Assembly (NCBI RefSeq): GCF_000003855.2
Contig: NW_003101682.1
Coordinates: forward strand, 4,744,594 to 4,808,593
Length of the DNA: 64,000 bases
Reading direction: 5' to 3'
Origin: Blastomyces gilchristii SLH14081
Taxonomy: Eukaryota; Ascomycota; Eurotiomycetes; Onygenales; Ajellomycetaceae
Positions 48,980-62,256 of the stretch are shown piece by piece. How positions within the stretch are numbered: the first letter of the stretch is position 1; each line of letters opens with the position of its first letter. The notes beneath the pieces were generated by a model that was not told the origin of the DNA, made no database searches, and saw nothing but the letters and a program-made list of their open reading frames with translations. A program made the translations under genes and the position numbers.

Positions 48980-49806
48980 TCTTCTTTCAGAAGCAGTTCT
49001 CATCAGTCAAGAGCTGCTGTTTCAGATAACATAGAACTCAGAGTTCAGATCAGTTGATCATAGCTGACTCATCTCATGAGATATTATCAGCTACAGTCTT
49101 GTGATCTCTTATCAAGAATATCTACAATCTCTCACTCAAGCTCATTATCTTCTTCTATGATTTCTGGTGATTGTCAGTCAGAAGTCAGTTGAGAAGAAAA
49201 CAGATCAGTGATAGTGCAGCAGAGTAAGCTTGTATAAAAGATATTATAAATCTCTAATAATGTATTAAGATAGTAGTTGTGACTATCTAGAACTTCTATC
49301 ACTTTATATCTAGCATGGTGGTAATCTAGTATATAAGATGAATGTGTGATCTGTATATTCTTAAGATTCAATTATATCAGATCTTCTATCTTATATTATT
49401 CAGCAGAGTCTCAGTGAATATTAATTCAATCTTCTTAATTCTGTTTAGTACTTATCATGAAGACTTCTGTTCAATTATAAGCATCTCAGAGTTTTATTAC
49501 TATATTATCAGTGATCTGAATTGAACTGTAGAGGTTTAATATAAACTGTGTAATCTCTAAAAGATTTAACATCTTCATGTGATAACTGTGTATAAGAAAG
49601 AACAGACTTATATCTGTTGAAATGATGTCTTGATTATTGATAGTGATCTCTGCATGTAGAAGAAGATCATATCAATTATCTTATAAGTGATTACAGAACT
49701 TACAAAGATAATTCTTCACAGTCTGAATTATCTGTTCTGATGCATTATCAGTGTCAGAGTGATAGACAGTTAACAGACAGTATATAATCTTGAGAACTTG
49801 ACAGAT
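48980..49806 (-). pseudogene. Gy2 copy 2 pol, C-terminal part (integrase end, GPY module, chromodomain)
   Basis: 49680-49806 reads TVYHSDTDNASEQIIQTVKNYL, the end of the integrase catalytic core (normally YHPQTDGxSERxNQT). An open stretch at 49174-49371 gives the GPY/F-like module (LDYHHARYKVIEVLDSHNYYL...YNIFYTSLL). A chromodomain remnant lies at about 49010-49170. The frame is broken at 49806 by Gy3 and continues at 57649. Confidence 0.85.
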
Positions 49807-50351
49807 TGTCACGCCCCTGGCCGCGCCAAGGCCCCGCTGCGGTTCCACACGGCCCATCGCTTTCATACAGATGATTTCATTCATCCCGCAGGCTGTTCAA
49901 ACCGGTTTTCAACCACTCTATGACATCATTCAGATATATCATAGAAAGATCTGATTGATGAATATGAGAACTCTACTTCTATATAAGGTCAGCAGATTAC
50001 TCTTTCTTAATAGTGAGATGCTGCTGAGGTATTACTCCAGCTATTCTCACTCATGAAATGAGAGAAGAGTATTCACTCATTGTCTATATAAAATAGCTAG
50101 ATGCTGGCTTCTTATCAAAGAAGTCAGTAATTTATTTTTTCTTCTACTGAAATATATATAAGAGTTACTGTATATCTTATACAATCTTCTTAGTATACTA
50201 AGTATTATATCTGTGATATTCTCACAATAACTCTGTAGTCTATAAGCTCACTATTTAAGCAAGATAGTTGAGCTCATCTATACAGCTTCTTAAACAACTA
50301 TCTCTACATAATATCACTGACTAGTCATCACTTCAGTTTCATTACATTACA
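49807..50351 (+). repeat. Gy3 5' LTR (545 bp)
   Basis: The first ~110 bp are CpG- and CC-rich (GGCCGCGCCAAGGCCCCGC) and look unmutated; the rest has lost CpG. The matching stretch of the 3' LTR is fully mutated. Confidence 0.93.
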
Positions 50352-51420
50352 ATTCAAATCACTCAATCTGATTATAAGTTTAAATCAGTTGAGCTTTAAC
50401 AGACTGATATAATCTCATACATCTGTGCTGAGACTGATCTGATCTCACTCTCTGAAGAAAACACTGCATTATTTTCTAGAGTGTGTACATCTCTATCTTA
50501 GCAGAAATCTGAGATTTCTGAACCTGCTGTACATTTTGACATGAGCTCTTTAACTGCTCTATCACTATCACAGTCTTTACACATCTACATCTATTATGAA
50601 GATAGAGAGATTAAGATTGAAGATTCTCTGAAATATAAGAAAAATATCTTATCTGAATTTCACAGCTTTATCTGTATTCTTGAACAGAAATTCTGCCTTA
50701 ATCTGAGCTAGTATAATACTCACAAGATATGAGTAATATATACTGTCAATCTTCTTAAAGGCATCTCTGCAACTACTTGAGTCATCAAGAAGAGAAAGCT
50801 TGAGCATATTAATACTGTTATAACTTGAGAAGAATTCAAGAACTTTCTACTGAATTAAATCAAAGATCACTGTAATCATAGCTTCTCAGCAGTGCAGTAA
50901 TTCAACTCATTATATTAATAAGATAATGAGAATTCTTTCAATTTCAATACAAGATTTGAAGAATATTAAGAGAAATTGATGAATAATTTGAATCAATTAA
51001 AGACACAGCTTTATCTCATAAAGCTGACTTATAAGATACAGATAATGATATCACAGTATCAGAGTTTATTAATTAATTACACTGAGCTTGTCAATCTGAC
51101 TTTCTGAATCTATTTGAATAATCAATTCTTTAAGAAAAAGATTAATAAGATCTCTTCTAAGTAATTAATAACAGAATCTAAACAGTGCTGTAACAGCTTC
51201 AGTGCAGAGAAAGTAAAGAAGAATTTCAAGTGTTCTGATTCTTCACTCACTGTGAAGAAATATTAAAAAAGATTTGACAAAGATCTCTGTTTTAACTATG
51301 AAGCTAATAATTACTATATCAGTGATTATAAGAAGCTGAAGAAGAGAAGAAACTGAGAAGATATCTTCTCAAAGTCAACTTCTCTTCTGACAAATGTATT
51401 CATAGAAGATAAAGAATTAA
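50352..51420 (+). pseudogene. Gy3 leader and gag remnant
   Basis: After a leader of about 200 bp, gag runs from about 50560. A degenerate CCHC knuckle lies at about 51287-51336 (CFNYEANNYYISDY, where the second Cys, the His and the last Cys have become Tyr through G-to-A or C-to-T changes). The capsid part is stop-broken. The start codon could not be fixed. Confidence 0.7.
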
Positions 51421-54400
51421 TAATTCTCATATCTCTGAGTTTATATTATAATCACAATGTATACTTCAAATGAGAAGATATCAGTAAGATGCTTACTCAA
51501 CTCTGAGATGAATATTAACTTTATATTCTATTTCTTTTCTTTAATGAAGAGTTAGAAGAAGATAGATCTATCAGATTATATGAAATTTACTGATGAAATG
51601 AAGTATCACTGTTTTAACATAATTCAAGTGAAGTATGTGATCACAGACTCAGAAGAAATCTTCAAGAAAAGCAGTCTGCTTCTTCATACTATTAACATTA
51701 TAAATGAGAATATCATTCTAGATCTCTCATGATTAAGAGAAAACAATTCTCTTATTAACTGAGTTACTTAGATGTGACAGTACTGCCTTACTAATGAAGA
51801 GACAGTAATAGAGAAATCTGAAGAGTTTCATCAGAAGAATCTTGAGAAGAAGATAGAGTTAATATACTGTATAGCAGGTGATTGAGACTTGAGAATAGAT
51901 GAAGAAGCTATCATTATCACTGCAAGATTAGCAGCAGTATTTATCATTGAAAATGAATATACATGATATCTCTTTACAGATTTTAAGAATGTCTTTTCAG
52001 AAAGAGAAGCAGTGAAGTTTTCTGATATCAAGATATGATATAAGATTTGTCTTGAAGACAGTGTAATAGTACTGTACAGATCTCTTTACAACTTGTCTGT
52101 AAAGAAATTGAATATTCTGTATAAATATCTTGAGAAAGCACAATCAAAGAACTGAATATATCTATTAAAGAGTCTGACAGAGATATCTATACTCTTTGTA
52201 TTCAAGAAAAATGATAGACTACATCTATGCATAGACTACAGAGGCCTTAATAAGATGATAGTTAAGAATCACTATTCATTACTATTAATTGATGAGATAA
52301 TCAATCAATTATCTGAAGCAAAGATGTTCTCAAAGATTGATATACAGAATATCTATCATAGAATCAGAGTTAATAAAGATAATATTTGAAAAATAGCTTT
52401 TCATACTAAGTACAGTAATTTTAAATATCTTGTTTTATCTTTTAATCTTTGTAATGCTTCAGTCATCTTTCAGATCTATATAAATAAGATGTTGTGAGGC
52501 CTTGTCATCATCTTCTGTATAGTATACCTGAATGACATTCTAATCTTCTCAAAATCAGAGAAAGAACATAATACTCATGTTTGAGAAGTGTTGACTCACT
52601 TAAGACAGTATCAACTCTATACAAACACTGAAAAATACTCATTCTACATGCAGAAGATTGATTTCTTAGATTATATTATTAAGATAAACAGCATTTCAAT
52701 GAATAGAAGTCAGATCTCTGTCATTGAGAACTGACTGATACTGCAGATATACTGTGAGATGCAGGTATTTCTAGAATTTGTAAATTTCTATAGATAATTC
52801 ATCTATATATATTCACAGATTACTGTCTCTCTTACAGATCTGTTAAAGAGAAGTGTGAAAGACAGAAAAATAAGACTGTTTATTCTCATTCAAGACATTA
52901 TATAAGTGTTTACAGAATTGAAACAAGCTTTTACAGATGTTACAATACTGAATCACTTTAACTCTGACTTGTTCAGTCAGTGTGAGACTGATACATTCAG
53001 AAATGAGATCTATGAAATCTTTTCACAGTTGATATCAGAGATCTTTCAATGTTGAAAGAATCAGAGAATAATTATCTCTGAGAATATAGACAATAAATTA
53101 TCTGTGAGAGAAGACTTTGTTATAAAGTCTATAAGACACTGTAAATAAAGATTAGTGATCTTCTTCTTTAAGAAGTTATCACTCATACAGAGAAGGTATA
53201 ATACTCATGATCAGAAGATGTTAGTAATTATTAAATTCTTTAAGATCTAGTGATATTATCTTCAGAGTAGTAAGTACTCAGTGTAAGTTCTCACAGATTA
53301 TACAAATCTGTGTTACTTCTTGATAATAAAGAGCTTGACAGAATGTCAAGCCAGGTGAGCAGAGCTGCTTTCAGAGTATGATTTCTATATCTGATACTGT
53401 TTAGATCAGCTTAATCTCACTGATACACTGTCTAGACAGTCTGATTATAATATTGTTAATACAGAGAAGAATTCTATAAAAGAATCTCTATCATCACTGC
53501 AGAAGAAGCTGACTGCAGAGGATTAAGATTCTCTGAAACTTAGAAACAGCACTGATAAGACAGCTGCATAACTCAGTATAGAAGATGAAAGAAAACCTGA
53601 GTTCTCACAGAGAACTAACACTGAAGATCATGAGCTTCTTATATTATATCTTACAATTATTGAATTGATAAAGAATGAAATAGTCTACAATCTTTCAATC
53701 TGACTACTTTTAAAATTCATTAATAAATTACAGAAGAGAGATATCTTTACTGCAGCTTAAATTCAGAAGTTAAAGAAGAAAGAATCTGATTTAAACTTGA
53801 AAGAGACAGATTCTGAGCAGGACAGTGCTGCTAAGAAATCAAGTCACTGATAACTAGAAGAATATAAACTTCTACTGCTGAATAATTCAGTCTTCATTTC
53901 TTATAGTAGAATGATGCACTAGAAGTTATTGAGAATTTATTATGATGATTCTTATGCAGGGCACTTCAGATTAGAGAAGACTGAGAAGCTTTTAAAATGT
54001 AAATATATTTAAAACATGCTTCAGACAGATGTTAAAGAGTATATTAAGACTTATGATATCTATTAAAGAATAAAGATCTCACAGTATAAGTAATACAGTG
54101 AGTTAGTATCACTGTCTATTTTAAAGAACTTATGATAGAATCTATCAATGAATTTCATAGTTGATTTACTGAAGTCAATAAGAGTCAAAGAATATGACTC
54201 AATTTTGATTAGTATTAACTGTTTTATAAAGATGATTAAATATATTTCTACTTATAAAAAGATTAAAGTCTCTGAATTGACTGATCTGTTTTTAGATATC
54301 ATTATTCATAATCACAGTGCTTTACAATTATTAATAACAGATTGAGAATCTCTCTTCATCAGCAAATACTGATCAGCTTTTTACTATTATCTTATAATAA

Positions 54401-55220
54401 GATATCTTCTCAGTACTGTATTTCATCTGTAGATAGATAATCAGACTGAATATCAGAATCAGACACTAGAACAGTATCTTTAAGTATTCTATTTATATTA
54501 TCAGAATAATGAACTTAAATATCTTCTAATTACTGAATTTGTATATGATAATATAAAGAATGTAATCTTAAAGATATCTTCTTTCTATACTTGTTATGAA
54601 TATAATTCTTCATTACTCAGTGATGTCATGAACAATGTTTTAAGAGAGAGAATAGATAGTTAGAATGTTAAACAGATATAGAGAACAGAGTATCTTTCAG
54701 TAGCAGAAGTAAAAGTAAAATTGAAACTTTTGAATAAAATTCATGAGAAGATGATAAAAAGTATTCATTATACTCAGAAGTAGCAGATAAAATACTGTAA
54801 TTAAAAACATCTTTTAATGAAGTTCTTAATAGAGAATTAAATACTACTTTCAGCAAAGAATATCAAGATAATAAGATTATATAAGAAGCTCAGTGAGTGA
54901 TGACTAGAATCTTTCTCAGTAATAAGAGTGATGAGTAAGCAGATATATAAGTGAAAATTATTCACAGAATTGAAATCAATTTATTCTATTTTTCACATTT
55001 TCTATTTAAAGCTCTATAAGCAATGTTCTGAGACAGAGCTGTCTCAGTCAGATGATATTAAGATTAAGAGTAATACTGAATATCTTATGAAGAAAATATT
55101 GAATAAATGAACACATTATAATAAGCTTCAATATCTCATTAAATAAGAAGATTATTCATTATCAGAGAATTTATAAAAACTGCTTAAGCATTTGAAAAAT
55201 GCTGAGAAAGAGATTACAAG
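51421..55220 (+). pseudogene. Gy3 pol remnant: protease, RT, RNase H, integrase, chromodomain
   Basis: RT at about 52150-52830: FVFKKNDRLHLCIDYRGLNK, AKMFSKIDIQNIYHRIRV, FKYLVLSFNLCNA and the catalytic box YLNDILIFSKS (YLDD damaged). RNase H at about 52870-53290. Integrase has the HHCC region at about 53900-54060 and an open stretch at 54148-54345 (MNFIVDLLKS...LLITD) in the DDE core; FHLQIDNQTEYQNQTLEQYL carries the Glu. A chromodomain lies at about 55069-55215 (MKKILNK...LQYLIK(W)EDYSLSENL...LKHLKNAEKEI). Stops are mostly TGA at Trp codons, a few TAA. Confidence 0.9.
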
Positions 55221-57098
55221 CTATAAGACAGCTAGTAGAGATCACTCTATTACATATCAGAGATATTGAGTAAGAAATACTGCTTAAGACTTCTTATTTT
55301 TTCTTAAAGAATTTTTTTAGAGATAATCTCACAGTAATGAGCTGATATGTTATGAGCTCTGTAGCACTCTTCTTCTATTTTCTCTCAAAGAGTTTTTTAG
55401 AAGTTTAATGAGACTACACAAGTGTAAAATTCCTGAAGCAGTTAATAAGAAAAGAAAGAAATATTTGAAAGCAATAAAAAAGATTAATATTATTAACTCA
55501 CAGACTGCTGCTATTCTAATGAGGCTGCAGCTCACTGAAAAAGTAAAAAGAGAGATCAGAGCCTACTCATCAATAATTACACTTTTATCAAACTCATTCT
55601 TCACTGTTGAAGTCTTCAGCACTGATATCTTTGCCTGCTGAGAAGTTAGCACTACAGTGCTGCAGAGAAGCATGCTGCAGAAGAGTATACATACTGTAGA
55701 AGAGTATAAGAGATGCTGAAATTATTAACTTATTAACTTATAAAGTATCTCAGTTATCTACTTCAACTGAAGTGAGATTCTCTTCAATCAGTGATTGATC
55801 TTCATAGTACTTTTAACAGTGACACTGACTGATCTCTTCTTAGAGTCAGTTATTCTGAGATGTTTTTTTATCTCAGAGACTCACATTTTCATCTTCTTTT
55901 ATAAATAAGCAAGAGAGATCTTCTCAGTCTTGACAGAATCTACTAATACTTGAAGCTCTGAGATTCTCACTCTGTACTGCTTGAGTATCTAAGCTTCTTA
56001 TCAGAGCTGATATAACATCTTTCTGTAAGATAATACTTACAGAAAGACAGAAGTCATTATTACAGATATAATAGAAATAATAGAAGTGAGAGAAGAAACA
56101 GATATATAAAATTCTCTTCTTCTTCAGCTGTTTAGTGCAGTGTAGATAAGTGACAGTATCAGTCAGAGACTGTACTGAAGCCTTCTTACAGAGAGAAGAC
56201 ACAGAAACTATAGAACTCTGCAGACTCAACTCAGCAGCATTCTGAGCAGGGCTCAGATATATTATAAGAGAGAAACTACAGATTAAGCTTCTCAGAGCTG
56301 CTGTTTCTGAAATCAAGCTCTCTTTAAGATTCTCTTCAAATGACTACACAGGGTTATACATCACTGTGTTAGTTGAGAAAGGGAGTAATGTTGCAATAGC
56401 AGCAGAGAGGGCAGGGAATGAACCAGATGCAGATGAACTAGCTGGCAGAAGGGACAATATCTCACTGCAAGGTATGGCTACTATCACCTCGGCTGCAAGA
56501 GATGCAGGAGAGAGAGGAGATGTGACAATGAGAGCAGTACTTTCATAGCTCATTGACACTGCTGTCTCCACCTTCAACCTGGCTTTCTTGATAGTCACAG
56601 AGGCTGCAGCTGCACTATAAAGACATTTATTACTCACTAGAAAATATCAGAATAAGTCTCTTATTATCTCTCAAGAATAATACTCTTATACACTCACTAT
56701 TGCAGATGAGAGAGAGAGAGAGAAAAATGTTTCATAGAGAAGAGAAATCTTTTCAAAAAATCCTGTCACTACTATTAACTTTGTCTCTAAAACACATCAC
56801 TTTTGCAGAGAATTCTATATATAGAATGAAATATGATGAAAGATCTATAAGTCACTGTTAACTATGTTGTTCACATTTTAAATCAAGATATAAGAAACTC
56901 ATTTATCACATATTTAATTTAAATAAAGATGAGAAAAGAAAGATCTACACAGTCAGTAAAAAAACTCACCTATTTCTTTATATCATATGCAGTACATGTG
57001 CTATTAAATTGATTGATAATTATTGTTATATAATAAAGATAATTTCTAATCTGATAATCTTAAGAGCATCAGAACTATGCTCTTAAAGAGAAGAGTAT
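55221..57098. other. Gy3 3' stretch without assigned gene
   Basis: About 1.9 kb lie between the chromodomain and the 3' LTR. The plus strand has a Lys-rich open stretch (55408-55641). The minus strand has two open stretches in the same frame, 56344-56637 (Ala/Ser-rich) and 55924-56316, separated by one stop. 56370-56600 is less mutated than its surroundings. It could hold an accessory or antisense gene, or be non-coding; I do not recognise a product. Confidence 0.4.
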
Positions 57099-57643
57099 TA
57101 TTATATCTCTGACTATATTAGAACTCTGCTGCAATTCTACACAGCTTATTACTTTTATACAGATGATTTCATTCATCTCACAGACTATTCAAACTGATTT
57201 TCAATCACTCTATAATATTATTTAAATATATCATAGAAAGATCTGATTAATGAATATAAGAATCTCACTTCTATACAAGGTCAGCAGATTACTCTTTCTT
57301 GATAGTAAGATACTGCTGAGGTATCACTTCAGCTATTCTCACTCATGAAATGAGAGAAGAGTATTCACTCATTATCTATATAGAATAGCTAGATACTGAC
57401 TCTCTATTAAAGAAGTCAGTGATTTATTTTTTCTTCTATCAGAATATATACAAGAGTTACTGCATATCTTATACAATCTTCTTAGTATACTAAGTATTAT
57501 ATCTGTGATATTCTCACAATAACTCTGTAGTCTATGAGCTCACTATTCAAGTAAGATAGTCAAGCTTATCTGTACAGCTTCTCAAACAACTATCTCTACA
57601 TGACGCTGCTGACTAGTCACTGCTTCGGTTCCGCCACGTTACA
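57099..57643 (+). repeat. Gy3 3' LTR (545 bp)
   Basis: It starts with TATTATATCTCTGAC, the mutated form of TGTCACGCCCCTGGC. Only the last ~45 bp (from 57601, GACGCTGC...TTCGGTTCCGCC) are unmutated. A purine stretch, AAAGAGAAGAG, precedes it as polypurine tract. Confidence 0.92.
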
Positions 57644-57648
57644 CAGAT

Positions 57649-60600
57649 TCTTATTCAGAGAGTGCTTATGAATTGATAACTCTGATCTAATACTATAGAT
57701 CTCAGCAATTCATACATCTGATAGAATAAGCTCTGTAGAAAAGCTTCAGCAACTTATTCAGTATTCATTTTATTATAAGACTTCAATATTATATCTTTAC
57801 TCAATTAATTTATAATAATCAGAATATTTCTATAACTCTTGCTCTTAGACAGATCAATAGTAAAGTCAATTACTACATCTTATCAAATTCTATCAGAGAT
57901 ATTAAGTGATTTCAATAGATCTTTTCTATAGTTCTTTCATGAGATAATGAAAGAACAGTGATTACAGTTTCAGACAAAGTATCTGATACTATTTAATATC
58001 TCAGATCAGTAGAACTCTCAGAAGATTATTCTATATAGTTATTTATAATCTGAATAATTAGTTATATACAAATCATGCATCTCTTGCATTATCTGAGTGT
58101 GTAAGAATTTAGAGTGAGAGACTCAGTGTTGTTTATGAAATTGTAGAGTGTTATTATTATTGATTGAATATTCTGAGATATCAGTTCTTATATATAGTTC
58201 TGAGAGAAATTGAGATGCTTCTTGATATACTGCTTTGATAAGAGTCTGAAGAAGTTCATTAGCCTGAGCTGCTGTATATCACAGTTCATTCAGTGTAGAG
58301 AAAGTGAAGATATTAATATCAGTATCAGTTCAGAGAGAGAATGTTCTAATCAGAGAAGTATATATATTGTCATGAGTTGTTCTATCTTAATTAATCAATA
58401 TCTTCAGATCTAAGAGCTGATGTTCTTGATTCATTCAGTGTGTGTCTGTTACATCAGACAGCATATCTTGTTCTCATTGTGAAAGAGTATCTGTCATTGA
58501 GTTCTGACTGCTGAAGTAGTAGTGTATTATAAAATGAAAGCAGCTTAGAAATTCAGATTATTGCATCTGTTGTTCAGTGAGTTTATGAGTGATTATAAAG
58601 TACTTGAGATTCTTATAATCTGTGATTATCTCAAATTCAGAGACACTTCAGAGTTCAGAGTCTTATTCTTCTAAACAGTGTATAATCATGAGAAGTTTCT
58701 TATCATAGATCTCATAATTGCATTCAGCAGGACTCAGTTTCTTAGATATGAAGATACATAATTATAGAATATCTTCATCATTATATTATAATATCACTTC
58801 TTCTATCACATAGCTAGAGAAATCAGCTTCAATAACTGTTTCATGATCAGAGTTAAATATTATTAGCAGAGAAGTGTTGATAAATATCTTCTTTATCTGT
58901 GTGAATGTAGCTTCAGTGTCTACTGACTACTGAAATACTGAGTTCTTCTTGATAAGTTCTGTAAGTGATCTCATAATATCTGAGAAGTTTTATATAAATC
59001 ACTGATAGAAGTTAGTAAATCTGATGAAGCTTTATACATCTTTTACAGTACACAGAGCTTCTCATTCAAGAATGACAGAGACTTTCTCAGAATTCATTCA
59101 AATCCCCTTATCAGCTTCTATAATAAAACCCAGATATTTGATACTCTCAACTTCAAAATCACACTTATCAATATCAATTGATAGTTCTGCTTCTTATAGT
59201 CATTGTAATACTCTTCACACATGCTCTTGATATTTCTTTCTGAATTCATCAGTGAAGATGAGAATGTCATCTAGATAAGTAAATGCAAATTTATCAAGAA
59301 AGTCTTGAAGTACTTAGTTAATATACTTCTGAAATGAACTGAAGATATTGATCAGTTTAAAGAGTGTGACTACTCATTCAAAGAGATTATATTATGTTCA
59401 GAATGCTGTAAGTCACTCATCTTCTTCAGTGATATGAATCTTATGAAACACAGTGATGATATCTAACTTTGTAAATTATTGAGCTTATTCAATGTGAGCT
59501 AGAGTTTCATTGATAACAGATAAAGAATAACAGTTCTTCTTCATTAATCTGTTCAATTCTTAATAATTCATGCAGAACTGAAGTTCTTCATCTGATTTCT
59601 TTGCAAAGAGAATAGAGACTGCAGTGAAAGAGTTACTAACATATATAAATTCTTTATTCAACAGATTATTGAGTGTCTTTTGAAGAAGAAGAAGTTCATC
59701 TCAGAATATATTATAAAGAGAGTCTCATAATGATTCAGAGTTCTTACTGTTCTTCTTTTTCAATTTGATACTGTGATTCACTTCTGAATCTTGTAAGAGA
59801 GATAGATCTGTAGCATTGTTATTTTGCTAAAAGACATCTAGATATTCATGATATTGTTGAGAGAGTTTTGTATAAGAATCTGTTATTATAACACAGAATA
59901 ACTTTTCTAGAGTCTTGTTGATATCAGTCAGACTAACAGAATAGATTGACATATGATTCTGCTGTCAGCAATCTTATCAGTGACTCTATTAATGATTTTA
60001 ATGATGACTTCTTTTTCAGAGTATTTTATAAGTGTTGGCAGAGATCTGTGTAAGATTCATAGTCTTATGAATATCATCTTCATGAATTCTATCATTGTTA
60101 GAGAATATTAAGCTTATGTTTTGAGCATTTAATGAGATATCTTATTCAGATAGTTAGACAAGTTCTAATATAAGATCATAATTGAGATTATCAATTTTGT
60201 ATATGTAGACATCTTCTCATTGATGTCCTCTCACATCTATGTTTAGTTTCATCATATAACAGATACAAATGTCTTTTAAATCATTAAATTCTGCAAGGAG
60301 TCAGAGTTTTAATAAGAGAATACACTGAAGGTTATGATATCTTATAACTGAAGATTTTATCATTGCATAGTAACATAGACTGCTGTCTATTATGGCTTTC
60401 ATATTATACATGTTATCAATCACAGTAGATACAAGAATGACATTCATTATCATTTTCTCTTCAAATTATTGTTGTTCAATCTATTCAAGCTTCTGTTTAT
60501 AAATTTGAACAGAAGCTAATCTTTTTCCTGTTTCATCAGAGCATTCTCATAGTTATCTTTCAAATTCTCCTCTAATGTAATGTGGTTGATGTGAACAGAC

Positions 60601-61490
60601 ACTGATTCATTCTTTGAATAAGAAGATATATAGGTCAATCAGCAGTTGAAAGCAATGTGTTCTGATCAGTTACAGTTGATGCACACTTTATATTGACATC
60701 AATCAGTGACTTCTTCAGAAGTGATCCCAGGGACTTGAAAGCCTGTTCAAATGACAGAAACTCTTACTTATGTATAGACATTTGAATCTATTGAGTTCAT
60801 AACATCTGCATCATTGCTATTCTTTGATGTGAGTGTATGAGTTGCTGAGATATAACATCTTCTGTCACTGTTCTGTATAATCTTGAGCTTGATAAGATGA
60901 TCATTTAATGTCTGAAGCTGTGTGCAGAAGTCTTTATAAGTCTGATCTTTATCTACACTTACAAGAATCTGTAAGAGTTTGAAAGTCAATGTCTTCTTAA
61001 GCATGCTAATCTTCATTCAATTCTTTCAAGATTGATTACCTACTTCTAGAATCTTAGTATTGAAGTCAGAGATAAATGTTGTAAGAGAAGTATTTCTCTA
61101 TCAGATACTCTGTAATCAATCTAATACTTTCTATTACATGACAGTGTCTCAGAATAGAATATCAAGATGTTTCATAATATTATCAGGCATTTGCAACACT
61201 GATTCACATGCTTTCATTCATAAATGAAACTTCTGTTTCATGTGATTCTTCAATTATTCATTGATATATCAATCTTGATTAATTAATAAACTGATGATAT
61301 CTTTATCTACACTCAGTTTCACAACCATTTTCATTCTTTATGATGAGTAGAGAGTAAGATCAGAAGTATTGAAATATACAGAAGTATCTAAGTATTCTTT
61401 CAATACTTTTATATTTGATTCTGTAGATGTTGAAATTACATGAGTTAATCATTGAATGTCTTCATATTGAAGTTATTAAGTTGCATGCAT
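57649..61490 (-). pseudogene. Gy2 copy 2 gag-pol, N-terminal part
   Basis: Read from 61490 leftwards: gag, with an intact 82-codon stretch at 60768-61016 (DKDQTYKDFCTQLQTLNDHL...) and a CCHC knuckle near 60640-60690 (CINCNxSEHIAFNC, x = TGA). Protease, RT (about 59200-59640), RNase H (about 58550-58870) and the first part of integrase follow. Stops break all domains. It is homologous throughout to 21275-25105. Confidence 0.85.
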
Positions 61491-61894
61491 ATCAGCTATT
61501 TATTATTATTGTAATTTCAACATTGCTCAGAGTCACTGTGACATCACTTCTATACTCAGACTCAAGAATTCTCTTATATTATTATTAGACATGATTATAT
61601 CATTTATTAGATATATAATATCTGTGAAATCTGAAGAAGTGTAATTGTATTCTCATATGTCTGAGTGTCAGAACTCTCAGGTCTTTTACTGACATTCTCT
61701 TTGTAAGATCTTATTACAGAGTCAGAGTGACTGATAAGTAAGCTTCTATCTGAGAACTCAGTATTCACTTAACTGTTTCTCTTTCTTACATGTTGTTATG
61801 TGTTTGAATATCTCTCAATGAATAATCATTTCTAATAAGAAGATAATGTGTGAATAATCATTTTCTAATAAGAAGATAATGAATGTTTTTCTAG

Positions 61895-62203
61895 TGTAAG
61901 AGACCTACACTGAATAGATCAGTATAATATTGATAGGTCTTATATAACAAAGAGAAAAACATTAGAGAAGGAAAGAAAGAGAAAGTGTGAGAATCAGCAA
62001 TCAGAGTGGATATTTATACATGTATATAGTGATGTACACAGTGGGGCTTCAGGGTGGAAGAATCTATACGCGTTCATGGCGGCCGAGGATCGGCGATCGA
62101 GAATGGCTGAGAATCGGAGTGTACACGTTCGAGAATGGAGCGGTTGAAATCTATGGAGTGTAACAGAATAGTCTATATGATTGATCGGGCGCAGCCCGCC
62201 ACA
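61895..62203 (-). repeat. Gy2 copy 2 right (5') LTR
   Basis: It is 309 bp, begins TGTAAGAGACC and ends GCCCGCCACA. Its outer part from about 62060 is CpG-rich (ATGGCGGCCGAGGATCGGCG), whereas its inner start has lost CpG. Confidence 0.92.
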
Positions 62204-62256
62204 CTGTGAAGTGTAACAGAATAGTCTATATGATTGATCGGGCGCAGCCCGTCATA
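62204..62256 (-). repeat. Gy2 copy 1 right LTR, last part
   Basis: It completes the LTR interrupted at 48609 and ends GCAGCCCGTCATA. It is almost unmutated (GATCGGGCGCAGCCCG) and nearly identical to the end of the adjacent copy 2 LTR. Confidence 0.88.

Larger units (their letters stand above)
49807..57643 (+). mobile_element. Gy3: complete chromodomain Gypsy LTR retrotransposon (7837 bp)
   Basis: The plus-strand element begins TGTCACGCCCCTGG and ends GCCACGTTACA. Both LTRs are 545 bp (49807-50351 and 57099-57643), and the target-site duplication is CAGAT (49802-49806 and 57644-57648). It sits in the integrase of Gy2 copy 2 and is the innermost LTR element of the window. In order: leader, gag, protease, RT, RNase H, integrase, chromodomain, then about 1.9 kb without assigned gene. 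All genes contain stops. Confidence 0.96.
48610..62203 (-). mobile_element. Gy2 copy 2: complete Gypsy element split by Gy3
   Basis: This minus-strand element has LTRs at 48610-48972 and 61895-62203 and lies inside the right LTR of copy 1 (target-site duplication CTGTG). Its body is 48973-49806 plus 57649-61894, because a complete Gy3 sits in its integrase region. The body is about 5.1 kb, matching the other Gy2 copy. All genes carry stops. Confidence 0.94.
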
